6,814 nucleotides of DNA from Clostridioides sp. (GCA_031272305.1 JAISUA010000051.1:1-6814), one strand, 5' to 3'; positions 1 to 6,458 are shown, numbered from the stretch's first letter. Program-made: numbers and translations. The notes: a model not told the origin generated them from the sequence alone.

Positions 1-40
1 TATATTTATGTTCATCTTTATAATTTTTTAGTTAATAAAA

Positions 41-1288
41 TTATTTTTGAAGTGCTTTGTTTACTGCAATTATTCTTTGCATTTCATTGAATACTATCAT
101 ATATCCTTCATCTACACCCATACCAGGTTTAGCAAGCATTTGATCTGGATTTGTAGCCATAGCTATATGAGCACATATTTGTGCAGAACGATCTGTTTCG
201 TTGCAAGTACCTCCTAAATATGCACCAAATCCATTTTTCTTGCAATAAAGCACTGCTTCTATTGTATTGTTGATTCCACCAAGGTCTGGTGTTTTTATTT
301 GTGCCATATGACCTGCTTTATTATCTGCAAAGTATACTACATCTTCATAAGTGTTACACCATTCATCAGCAACTATTTCAACATCTATACCTTTTTCTTC
401 TTCTAATTGACGTATTTTTTTAAGTGCTTCCATTTGAGCTTGTCTTTCGCCAACATCAACAGGTCCTTCTATGCGAAGTTTGAATGGTTTGGCTGCTTCT
501 TCAAGTTCTCCTAAATAATTTACGATTTTTTCGTAATCCATATTAAATGCAAGTCCTAATGTTCCATATACATCTATATGAAGTATTGGATTGTAATCTT
601 CTCTTGGCTTTTTATCTAAGATTCTATTTCTCAACCATTCAACATATACTTTTAAAATTTCTCCGTTCTTTCCAAGTTTTGAGTCAACATTATTGATCAA
701 AGCATGTGGAAGAACATCAGAAGTTTTTAATATCATTTTATCTGAATTTAAATATCTATCATCACCTGATTGTGAGAATATATGAACAGGTTCATCTTTT
801 AAATTTAAACCATATTCATCACATATTACTTGTGCCATCAATTTATGTTGAGATTTTGCTACTGCATCTAGTATCGCTTGAGTTACACCATATCTAATTG
901 CAGTATGAATCTTTTTACCATTTTCATCTGTCAAATTGTCAACTACATTTGACATTTCTTTGAAAGTAGTTATTTCTTTTCCTACATATAAAGGTTTAAT
1001 TTCTTTTTCTATAATTGGAATAAAGTTTTTAGCTAAGAAAACTAAATCTCTACCTCCTGCTCCAGAATATTGTACTGCTGCACAATCTCCATATGCAACT
1101 TGACCATCTTCAAGTATAAACATCACAGAGATTGATTCTCCTGCCATTCTTATACTTGTAAATCCTTCTGTCTTTGTTTCTCCAATATAACAATTTCCAT
1201 CTGGTTTTGCATCCATTTTTATTGCTTTTTGGTCATCAAAGAAAAATCCTGTTTTTCCAGCTGAACAAACTATATCTACAATTTTCAT
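41..1288 (-). CDS. mal: Methylaspartate ammonia-lyase (3-methylaspartase)
   Basis: This cytoplasmic enolase-superfamily enzyme removes ammonia from (2S,3S)-3-methylaspartate to give mesaconate, the step after glutamate mutase. The protein has 415 residues, against about 413 for the Clostridium tetanomorphum enzyme. Recognisable active-site positions are His195 (LPHALINN), metal ligands Asp239 (HIDVYGT), Glu274 (RIEGP) and Asp308 (VADEWCNT), the catalytic-base Lys332 (QIKTPDLGG), and the Thr361-Cys362 pair in GGTCNET. Each sits one residue beyond the number I recall for the clostridial enzyme. I chose the ATG at 1288 because the protein then begins MKIVDIVC like its family, and a GGGAGGAA ribosome binding site lies 8 nt upstream. 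A longer TTG-started reading to 1306 would overlap that site. It is the last gene of the visible operon, 146 bp after glmE. All key residues are present, so it should be functional. Confidence 0.97.
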   Translation of the reverse strand: MKIVDIVCSAGKTGFFFDDQKAIKMDAKPDGNCYIGETKTEGFTSIRMAGESISVMFILEDGQVAYGDCAAVQYSGAGGRDLVFLAKNFIPIIEKEIKPLYVGKEITTFKEMSNVVDNLTDENGKKIHTAIRYGVTQAILDAVAKSQHKLMAQVICDEYGLNLKDEPVHIFSQSGDDRYLNSDKMILKTSDVLPHALINNVDSKLGKNGEILKVYVEWLRNRILDKKPREDYNPILHIDVYGTLGLAFNMDYEKIVNYLGELEEAAKPFKLRIEGPVDVGERQAQMEALKKIRQLEEEKGIDVEIVADEWCNTYEDVVYFADNKAGHMAQIKTPDLGGINNTIEAVLYCKKNGFGAYLGGTCNETDRSAQICAHIAMATNPDQMLAKPGMGVDEGYMIVFNEMQRIIAVNKALQK

Positions 1289-1296
1289 AATTACAA

Positions 1297-1304
1297 TTCC
1301 TCCC
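1297..1304 (-). promoter_or_regulatory. Ribosome binding site of mal
   Basis: The minus strand reads GGGAGGAA, a near-perfect Shine-Dalgarno sequence, 8 nt before the ATG at 1288. It fixes the start codon, because the upstream TTG at 1306 would place the site inside the coding sequence. Confidence 0.85.
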
Positions 1305-1335
1305 AATATTTTTATTTATAATCAAGTTATTGTTA

Positions 1336-1462
1336 TCTTTTATTGTCTGGTCTTCCTACTAGATATCCTTTTATTATCTTAATCTTCCTACTATATATCC
1401 TTTTATTGTCTTGGTTTTCCTACTATATATCCTTTTATTGTCTTGGTCTTCCTACTAGGTAT
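1336..1462 (-). repeat. Tandem repeat of the glmE gene end, four copies of 31-32 bp
   Basis: Four consecutive copies lie at 1336-1366 (31 bp, one base deleted), 1367-1398, 1399-1430 and 1431-1462 (32 bp each). The copy at 1431-1462 is the gene itself: on the minus strand it encodes the last GlmE residues (GYLVGRPRQ) and the TAA stop. The other three follow downstream in the glmE-mal spacer. A 32-bp unit changes frame, so the extra copies do not extend the protein. Without them the spacer would be about 51 bp instead of 146. Copies differ by a few substitutions, so they are not all brand new. Confidence 0.93.
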
Positions 1463-2895
1463 CCTTTTCCTATTGCATATATATCATCTATTACCATTTG
1501 GAAATTGACATCACGTTTTTCAAACTTAGCTCTTTCAGATAATTTTTCAATATGATAGTCTTTTATTTCTTTACTAAATGGTAAATTTCCAAATTCAAAG
1601 AATCTTACAGCACCATCATTATCCCTTGTAGGCATTACTTTACCTGCAGTATATCTGCTTGGTGCAAATGGTATATCTATTATTCCTGCATCAAAGGCTC
1701 TTACTGTACCTATTGCTAAGTCACCTTTTCCAATTTCAAATATAGCTGCCATTATAGCATCTACTTCTTTTTCTATTAACTCTGCTTCCATTACAACAGA
1801 TTTTACATTTAGCATACTTTGGTCTTTAAGCATAGACACTACTTGTTTTGTAGCTCTAAGTCCTGCTGCATTGGCTTCTTTGGTAGGTATACCCATTGCT
1901 TCATGAGGAGTTTTTACTATCACTTTAGTTGCTCCTGCAAGTGATGCTGCCGCTGCTCCCCAAGAAATTACTCCAAATGCTTTTGATTCATCTTGAGGGA
2001 ATCCACCCATCCATTGATGGAAAACTGTTGTTATCTTAACATCGTTATATCCATATTTTTGTAAATATTTATTTGATAGTGCTTTCAAGCTCTTAATAGC
2101 TGCAACATCTTGAATTAAATTTCCACATTGTCCATATCCAACTGTTATGTTCTTACATCCTTGTTCTGCTGCAAGAAGTGCTTCTATTACAGCTACTGCA
2201 TTTGATATCGAAGGAGGTACAAGTGTTCCTGTAAGAGGTCCAAATGGTTCTCTGTTGATTGTTACTCCTCTTTCTTCATACATTCCTACTAATCTATCTA
2301 CATATTGCCAATCATATATTGATTTTTCAAGAGAATGGTTCTTTGAATAAGGAATATTATATGATATTCCTCCTCCTTCATATGATGTAAATCCTCCAGC
2401 TAAAGTAATCTCTGTAAGTAATCTAGCATCTGGTGTGCCATGACGAACTTGAACTGGGCTTTTCACAGAACTAGTTACTTTTCTACAAGTTTTTACACCA
2501 TAATTTAGTGCAGGAAATCCATTTAACATTGATCTTCCTGTTTCTTTACTTTCTTCTATACCTTTTTCTGCTTCTTCGTATCTATTTAATCTTGTATAGC
2601 TATCGATTGTTGTAGGAAGAAGGTCTGCTTCTCCTTTTGTTTCAAGATATTGAAGTAGTTCTATATGTTCATCAACAAGTGCTACACCTGCTCTTGGTTG
2701 AATCAAAGTAACTCCTTCTTTGTCTGCCAAATCAAGTTTATTAGAAAATCTCTTTTCCTCTGGAATTGATTTTTGATATTCAACTGCTTCTTCAAAATTT
2801 ACTTCTTTAGAAGTTTCCCAATGTGTGTATACTTCTTTTTGTATTCCGTAAAATAAATCATCATCCAACTTTTTGTTTTGCAAATTTACTCCCAT
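1435..2895 (-). CDS. glmE: Glutamate mutase epsilon subunit (methylaspartate mutase, large subunit)
   Basis: This is the catalytic TIM-barrel subunit of glutamate mutase. It binds glutamate and, with GlmS and adenosylcobalamin, carries out the radical rearrangement to 3-methylaspartate. With the start at 2895 it has 486 residues, against about 483 for the C. cochlearium protein. Family motifs are evident: SYTRLNRY (substrate arginine near 102), RHGTPD (Arg151), YEGGGISYNIPY (Glu173, Tyr179, Tyr183), INREPFGPLTGTLVPPS, HQWMGGFPQDESKAFG, and KTPHEAMGIPTKEANAAG. The numbered residues sit two beyond the crystallographic substrate-binding positions I recall. A GTG at 2922 would add nine residues, but it lies upstream of the strong GGAGGA site at 2903-2908. 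The ATG at 2895, giving MGVNLQNKK like the family's N-terminus, is therefore preferred. It lies 245 bp after glmL. The gene end is tandemly duplicated downstream. It is also called mutE. Confidence 0.97.
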   Translation of the reverse strand: MGVNLQNKKLDDDLFYGIQKEVYTHWETSKEVNFEEAVEYQKSIPEEKRFSNKLDLADKEGVTLIQPRAGVALVDEHIELLQYLETKGEADLLPTTIDSYTRLNRYEEAEKGIEESKETGRSMLNGFPALNYGVKTCRKVTSSVKSPVQVRHGTPDARLLTEITLAGGFTSYEGGGISYNIPYSKNHSLEKSIYDWQYVDRLVGMYEERGVTINREPFGPLTGTLVPPSISNAVAVIEALLAAEQGCKNITVGYGQCGNLIQDVAAIKSLKALSNKYLQKYGYNDVKITTVFHQWMGGFPQDESKAFGVISWGAAAASLAGATKVIVKTPHEAMGIPTKEANAAGLRATKQVVSMLKDQSMLNVKSVVMEAELIEKEVDAIMAAIFEIGKGDLAIGTVRAFDAGIIDIPFAPSRYTAGKVMPTRDNDGAVRFFEFGNLPFSKEIKDYHIEKLSERAKFEKRDVNFQMVIDDIYAIGKGYLVGRPRQ

Positions 2896-2902
2896 AATAA
2901 AG

Positions 2903-2908
2903 TCCTCC
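2903..2908 (-). promoter_or_regulatory. Ribosome binding site of glmE
   Basis: The minus strand reads GGAGGA with a 7-nt spacer to the ATG at 2895. This decides the start in favour of 2895 over the in-frame GTG at 2922, which would put this site inside the gene. Confidence 0.88.
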
Positions 2909-2954
2909 GTAAAATTTTTCACTTATAAAATATTTGATATTTTTCCCTTCTATC

Positions 2955-2983
2955 TCAAATAATTTCCTTCAAGTATTATTTGA
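2955..2983 (-). promoter_or_regulatory. Perfect 9-bp inverted repeat upstream of glmE
   Basis: The arms TCAAATAAT (2955-2963) and ATTATTTGA (2975-2983) are perfectly complementary around an 11-nt loop, about 60 nt before the glmE start. In mRNA they would form a hairpin. No U-run follows on the transcribed strand, so it is not an intrinsic terminator. It may be an RNA processing or stability element, or a protein-binding palindrome. The stem is AT-rich and its role is unknown. Confidence 0.45.
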
Positions 2984-3012
2984 ACAACTTCTAACCATTT
3001 TTTACATACAAC

Positions 3013-3041
3013 TTATTTTACATTATTATAATTTTATATTA
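3013..3041 (-). promoter_or_regulatory. Possible weak internal promoter in the glmL-glmE spacer
   Basis: On the minus strand the spacer contains ATGATA, then 17 nt, then a perfect TATAAT. The -10 is ideal and the -35 matches four of six positions. In DNA this AT-rich such matches arise by chance, so this is only a candidate for extra glmE-mal transcription. The unusually long 245-bp spacer is the main reason to suspect one. Confidence 0.25.
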
Positions 3042-3054
3042 GTCTTATATCATA

Positions 3055-3112
3055 AAATTAATTATTCTGTTTTTCTCGTATGAAATTGATTATTCTATCT
3101 TTTTCTCATACG
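3055..3112 (-). repeat. Degenerate tandem pair (28 and 30 bp) in the glmL-glmE spacer
   Basis: Two adjacent copies (3055-3082 and 3083-3112) share the pattern AAATT-ATTATTCT-TTTTTCTC, then CGTATG in one and CATACG in the other. Because CGTATG and CATACG are reverse complements of each other, the pair is at once a direct repeat and a 6-bp inverted repeat with a 24-nt loop. No coding potential is seen. Confidence 0.7.
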
Positions 3113-3140
3113 AAAACAAAATTTCTTTTATCTTAAATGC

Positions 3141-4520
3141 TTAAATTTCTATAAATTCTTTCTCCATTATTTCCAATGCTACTTCTGGTTCAAATTTTGA
3201 AATAAGTCCCATAGCTGCGAAAATATTTTTCTTATCAAGCAATATTTTAGGATTAAGTGGTTTAAGTGAGTTAAGATCAGAAATAGAATATATAGCATTC
3301 TTAAGTACTTCTCTAGGATCATCACTATTTATAACAGAACCACCTGAGCCAATTACATATTTCACTCCTGTCAAATCTTTTCCTGTTTGAAGTAAAATTT
3401 CTCCTGTAAGTGAATAAGTCTTTTCAGTAAAACCACAGTGTCTTTGAGCTGATATTCTAATCGCTTCTGAAGCCATTGTTCTATCAATATCTTTGTATAC
3501 TCCAGTAGGAAGTGTTTCAGGATTTTTCACACAAATATTAACCCACTCTTCAACTTTTTCTCTTTCTACTCGAGCTTTTTCACAAATATTATCTATACCT
3601 GACTCTTCAACAAGAGATGTGATACTATATCTTACACCTATATCTCCCTCGATACTTCTCTTTGCAAAAGGTTCTATCATTCCTTGCATATAAACATTCG
3701 CTTGTCTAGGATTTCCTTCTGCCATAGAGTAGACATCTGTAGTAGCTCCTCCTACATCGAAAGCCATGATTTCTCCAAATCCTATTTTTTTGTTTGTTCC
3801 TTTGCTAAGAAGCTCCATCGCCTCAAATACAGCTAATGGTGTAGGCAATATTTCAAAATCCATAAGACTTTGTAATTCATCTAGACCTTTTGCATGTATT
3901 ATATTTTCAATAAATAAATCTCTTATTGCTTTTTTTGCTGGCATAATATTTAACTTATTGAATTGAGGCATAACGTTTTCTGTAACAATAACCTCTTTGC
4001 CTGATTTTTCAATGATTTCTTTTGCATCAATTCCAGCACATTTATTTCCTGCTACTATTACAGCAAATTTTCTATCTATATCTGCTAATGTCTTAGCATT
4101 TTTTAAAATTACATCTTTATTTCCACCATCTATACCACCAGAAAGCAAGATAATTTCAGGATCTAATTTATAAATTTCCTCTTGCTCATCTTTGGTAAGT
4201 TCATAAGAGTAAGTTTTTAAAATCTTTGCACCAGCACTAGCGGCTGCAAGTCTAGATGCTTTAGCAGTAATATCTGGCACTAATCCACAAGATATCATCT
4301 TTAGACCTCCTGCTGCACTACTTGAAGAAATCGATTTTTCTATCTTGATATTTCCAGATTGTTTTTTGATTTCATTCAATGCGTCGTTGTAACCTTCCAT
4401 CACATTGCTTTCTATTGTAGTAAATGATTTGGATGAAGCAATTATTTTTTTACCTTCAATATCTACAGCTGTCAATTTTGTAAAAGTACTTCCTACATCA
4501 GCTGCCAAGTATATTTTCAT
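3141..4520 (-). CDS. glmL: Glutamate mutase accessory ATPase-fold protein GlmL (MutL)
   Basis: GlmL belongs to the ASKHA (actin/Hsp70/sugar kinase) fold and is encoded between the two mutase subunits in clostridia. It is proposed to reactivate or protect the cobalamin-dependent mutase using ATP. It is not a catalytic subunit, and it is unrelated to the DNA mismatch-repair MutL. The 459-residue protein shows the phosphate-1 motif DVGSTFTKL (residues 8-16), the family motif SSSAAGGLKM (66-75), LSGGIDGG (126-133), the phosphate-2 motif FDVGGATTD (254-262), and the adenosine motif GSGGSV (391-396). The start at 4520 is preceded by GGAGGT with a 6-nt spacer. The gene follows glmS by 78 bp, part of which is a duplicate of the glmS gene end. 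Length and motifs are normal for the family. Confidence 0.95.
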   Translation of the reverse strand: MKIYLAADVGSTFTKLTAVDIEGKKIIASSKSFTTIESNVMEGYNDALNEIKKQSGNIKIEKSISSSSAAGGLKMISCGLVPDITAKASRLAAASAGAKILKTYSYELTKDEQEEIYKLDPEIILLSGGIDGGNKDVILKNAKTLADIDRKFAVIVAGNKCAGIDAKEIIEKSGKEVIVTENVMPQFNKLNIMPAKKAIRDLFIENIIHAKGLDELQSLMDFEILPTPLAVFEAMELLSKGTNKKIGFGEIMAFDVGGATTDVYSMAEGNPRQANVYMQGMIEPFAKRSIEGDIGVRYSITSLVEESGIDNICEKARVEREKVEEWVNICVKNPETLPTGVYKDIDRTMASEAIRISAQRHCGFTEKTYSLTGEILLQTGKDLTGVKYVIGSGGSVINSDDPREVLKNAIYSISDLNSLKPLNPKILLDKKNIFAAMGLISKFEPEVALEIMEKEFIEI

Positions 4521-4553
4521 TCTTATACCTCCAGTTTTGTTCTGTAGTATATA

Positions 4554-4637
4554 TTTTTATTTTAAATTAAAATCTTTTTTCATATCTTCTATACTTTTTT
4601 ATTTTAAATTAAAATCTTTTTTCATATCTTCTATACT
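4554..4637 (-). repeat. Perfect 42-bp tandem duplication of the glmS gene end
   Basis: The copies at 4554-4595 and 4596-4637 are identical over 42 bp. The gene-side copy encodes the last GlmS residues (SIEDMKKDFNLK) plus the TAA stop and the next bases. The second lies wholly in the glmS-glmL spacer. Because 42 bp is 14 codons, the duplicate stays in frame: read-through of the first stop would add a lysine and repeat the same 12 residues before a second TAA. Complete identity suggests a recent event or repeat homogenisation. Confidence 0.96.
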
Positions 4638-5015
4638 TTGTTGAGGATCTGTTCCAGGTGCGTATACTCTATCATATCCCATTTCTTTAAACTCTTTTTC
4701 AACAGTTTCAAAATTTGCTTTTCCTACGACTAGATTGCCACCTACATACAGTTTTATATCCTTCAAACCTGCCTCATCGCATTTTTCTCTCAATCCTCTA
4801 CAATCGATTTCCCCATGACCATAAAGAGATGATACAACAATAATATCTGCATCTGATTCAATTGCTGCTTCAATAAATTCCTTTTGTGAAACCATTACTC
4901 CTAAATTTACTACGTTAAATCCTGCATTTGTGAATGCAAAGTCTAAAATTTGATTTCCTACAACATGGCAATCAGCTCCTATGACTCCCATCACTAAATT
5001 AAGTGTTTTTGGCAT
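4599..5015 (-). CDS. glmS: Glutamate mutase sigma subunit (cobalamin-binding small subunit)
   Basis: This small Rossmann-like subunit carries adenosylcobalamin for glutamate mutase and pairs with GlmE to form the active enzyme. The protein has 138 residues against 137 in clostridial homologues. It contains the base-off/His-on signature DxHxxG as DCHVVG, with Asp15 and cobalt-ligating His17. It also has SSLYGHGEID (about 62-71) and the YVGGNLVVG glycine loop that cradles the nucleotide tail. The start at 5015 is preceded by GAGGGGG at 5027-5033 with a longish 11-nt spacer. It is the first enzyme gene after the regulator, 96 bp downstream. Its 3' end is duplicated. The symbol also denotes an unrelated glucosamine-6-phosphate synthase elsewhere. 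This gene is also called mutS. Confidence 0.97.
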   Translation of the reverse strand: MPKTLNLVMGVIGADCHVVGNQILDFAFTNAGFNVVNLGVMVSQKEFIEAAIESDADIIVVSSLYGHGEIDCRGLREKCDEAGLKDIKLYVGGNLVVGKANFETVEKEFKEMGYDRVYAPGTDPQQSIEDMKKDFNLK

Positions 5016-5069
5016 TTTTAAAATTTCCCCCTCACTTTACTTATTTTTTTAATTATAATTTTATATATC

Positions 5070-5113
5070 AAATATTTATTGGCTTGTATCGACTTCAACA
5101 AACCTAAATATTT
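5070..5113 (-). promoter_or_regulatory. Long imperfect hairpin spanning the regulator stop codon, upstream of glmS
   Basis: On the transcribed strand, AAATATTT (5106-5113) and GGTTTGT (5098-5104) pair with ACAAGCC (5081-5087) and AAATATTT (5070-5077). This gives an 8-bp plus 7-bp stem (one G-U pair in RNA), a 1/3-nt internal loop and a 10-nt terminal loop. The stem begins within the regulator's TAA codon. No U-run follows, so it is not a classical terminator. It could separate regulator from enzyme expression by RNA processing or stabilisation, or be an operator at the DNA level. Confidence 0.6.
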
Positions 5114-6371
5114 AAATATCATTGATTCCCTTGTCTTCAAGTAATTTTTTTACTTTTTCTTCTACATGGATAACTGAACCATCTTCAATTGTATATTTAA
5201 ATACAATAACTGATTTTCCAGCGTAAGCTAAATCAAAAATAGCTTCTCCACTTAAATTTATATCTGCTGCATAGATTGGAGGTATTATTATTGCATCTTT
5301 TTTTCTTATAAAATCAATCATATCCTCTACAGATGCCTTCTCTGATGTTATAAAATTATCAGTAGGAATTTCTATAGAAAATCTTCTAAGATTTATATCT
5401 ATTATATCTCCAAATCTCTTTGATTTTGTAATAATGCCTGTTTTAGTTGGATCTTTTATTCCTACCAACTTAGCTACACTTTTACTTGCAACTGATAAAA
5501 CAACTTTCACTATCTTATCTTTTAAAGTTGGAATAATACTACAAAGTTCCAAATAGTGATTCTCTGTCGTAATAATCATATCAAAACTTGATAATGTAAG
5601 TAGTACATTTCTAAATTGGTATAGTTCTTTAAACTCACATAGCATAATATTTGCATTTTCCATAGTTTTGAATTTTCTCTTGACTGTAATCAAGGCTTCT
5701 TGATTGCAATCAACAATAAGTATATTAATTTTTTTATTATCTTCTTTTAAATTTTTTGCTATATTATAAAGAAAATCGATTTCTTTATATGTATATTTTT
5801 CAGAAACTAAAACTTCAAACATTTCTTTCATTAAGTCACTTTTTAAGTAGTGCGATTTATTTGAATTAAAATTAGATATATATGTTCCATCTCCAACTTT
5901 TCTTGTAATGTATCCATCTGAAATCAAATGTTCATAAGCCTTTTTTACAGTTCCTCTTGCTATGTTTAATTGCTCTGAAAGCTCCCTGTCTGTAGGCAAC
6001 TTATCTTTTTCATTGAAAATTCCTTCATTTATCTTTTTCACTACTTCGCTGTATATTTGCTTATATACAGGCAAATTTGATTCTCTATCTATTCTTATAA
6101 TTTTCTTTGCTTCTAATTGATTTATTTGTTTATTTTTTATTAAATCCTTTTGTAATTCTTCTATTTGTTTATTTTTTATTGAATCCTTTTGTAATTCTTC
6201 TATTTGTTTGTTTTTTATTGAATACTGTTGTAATTCTTCTATTTCTTTATTTTTTATTGAATACTTTTGTAATTCTTCTATTTGTTTATTTTTTATTAAA
6301 TAATTTTCTAGTTTATCTGTTTTTTTATTTTCTAAAGTTTTTTCTTCAATTTCTTTTTTATTTAGATTCAT
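5112..6371 (-). CDS. GntR-family transcriptional regulator with repeat-built N-terminal extension
   Basis: The 419-residue protein has three parts. Residues 1-91 are a charged, probably helical extension built from 13-residue repeats, four of them nearly identical (27-78, consensus KNKQIEELQKDSI). Residues 95-166 are a clear GntR winged helix-turn-helix: LPVYKQIYSEV, KLPTDRELSEQLNIARGTVKKAYEHL, then the wing DGYITRKVGDGTYI. Residues 175-419 form an alternating alpha/beta domain starting near INILIVDCN (215-223). I cannot assign it; it is not the aminotransferase domain of MocR types, and I do not recognise it as FadR- or HutC-like. Its position directly upstream of the mutase genes suggests it controls them in response to glutamate, a pathway intermediate or cobalamin; that is inference. 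The start at 6371 has a GAGGTG site 5 nt upstream. GntR proteins usually begin close to the DNA-binding domain, so the 90-residue extension is atypical. Confidence 0.9.
   Translation of the reverse strand: MNLNKKEIEEKTLENKKTDKLENYLIKNKQIEELQKYSIKNKEIEELQQYSIKNKQIEELQKDSIKNKQIEELQKDLIKNKQINQLEAKKIIRIDRESNLPVYKQIYSEVVKKINEGIFNEKDKLPTDRELSEQLNIARGTVKKAYEHLISDGYITRKVGDGTYISNFNSNKSHYLKSDLMKEMFEVLVSEKYTYKEIDFLYNIAKNLKEDNKKINILIVDCNQEALITVKRKFKTMENANIMLCEFKELYQFRNVLLTLSSFDMIITTENHYLELCSIIPTLKDKIVKVVLSVASKSVAKLVGIKDPTKTGIITKSKRFGDIIDINLRRFSIEIPTDNFITSEKASVEDMIDFIRKKDAIIIPPIYAADINLSGEAIFDLAYAGKSVIVFKYTIEDGSVIHVEEKVKKLLEDKGINDI
6099..6332 (-). repeat. 39-bp in-frame minisatellite in the regulator gene
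   Basis: Four near-identical 39-bp units lie at 6138-6293, flanked by one diverged unit on each side (6294-6332 and 6099-6137). Each encodes 13 residues; the core copies end KYSI, QYSI, KDSI and KDLI. Since 39 is a multiple of three, gain or loss of units changes the length of the N-terminal extension without breaking the frame. The opposite strand is also open through the array because of this periodicity, giving a spurious hydrophobic reading. Confidence 0.95.
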
Positions 6372-6385
6372 TATTTCACCTCATC

Positions 6386-6401
6386 ATTGGTATATTCCAA
6401 T
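6386..6401. promoter_or_regulatory. 16-bp palindrome between regulator promoter and start codon (candidate operator)
   Basis: ATTGGTATATTCCAAT is a palindrome with one mismatched pair, just upstream of the regulator ribosome binding site. Its right half, TATTCCAAT (6393-6401), recurs exactly at 6434-6442, over the edge of the -10 box. The two copies are in the same orientation, 41 bp (about four helical turns) apart. GntR proteins commonly bind short palindromes and regulate their own genes, so this is a plausible autoregulatory operator. Confidence 0.5.
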
Positions 6402-6429
6402 TATTGATTTAGTAACTTTTTATATAACA

Positions 6430-6458
6430 ATAGTATTCCAATCTAAAATAAAAGTCAA
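6430..6458 (-). promoter_or_regulatory. Sigma-70-type promoter of the regulator (and likely the whole operon)
   Basis: The minus strand reads TTGACT (6453-6458), a 17-nt spacer, then TACTAT (6430-6435). This matches the consensus at five of six positions in each box with ideal spacing, about 60 bp before the regulator start. It is the best minus-strand promoter in the window. AT-rich runs of A and T lie directly upstream and could act as an UP element. Confidence 0.75.

Noticed and set aside
1..40. Possible terminator after mal (ATAATTTT paired with AAAATTAT-like bases)
   Set aside because: The stem is made only of A-T pairs and is not followed by a U-run on the minus strand. I see no basis for calling a terminator, and transcription may continue.
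1336..1462. CRISPR array
   Set aside because: The 31-32-bp units abut directly with no unique spacers between them, and one unit is the coding end of glmE.
1343..1555. Plus-strand open frame of 70 codons with repeated GLPTRYPF-like segments
   Set aside because: It is the reverse reading of the glmE end repeats and the glmE C-terminus. The repeats alone explain the pattern, and no independent gene is supported.
2896..2922. Nine-residue longer GlmE start at the GTG at 2922
   Set aside because: It would bury the strong GGAGGA ribosome binding site inside the gene and add residues absent from family members.
2896..3140. Cobalamin riboswitch in the long glmL-glmE spacer or upstream of glmS
   Set aside because: A B12-dependent enzyme makes it tempting, but neither spacer shows a B12-box-like conserved core. 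The 96-bp glmS spacer is also too short for the roughly 200-nt element.
6107..6412. Plus-strand hydrophobic open frame of 101 codons rich in Leu, Phe and Val, resembling a membrane protein
   Set aside because: It is the antisense reading of the 39-bp repeats in the regulator gene. Its periodicity comes from the repeat, and it competes with a well-supported GntR gene.
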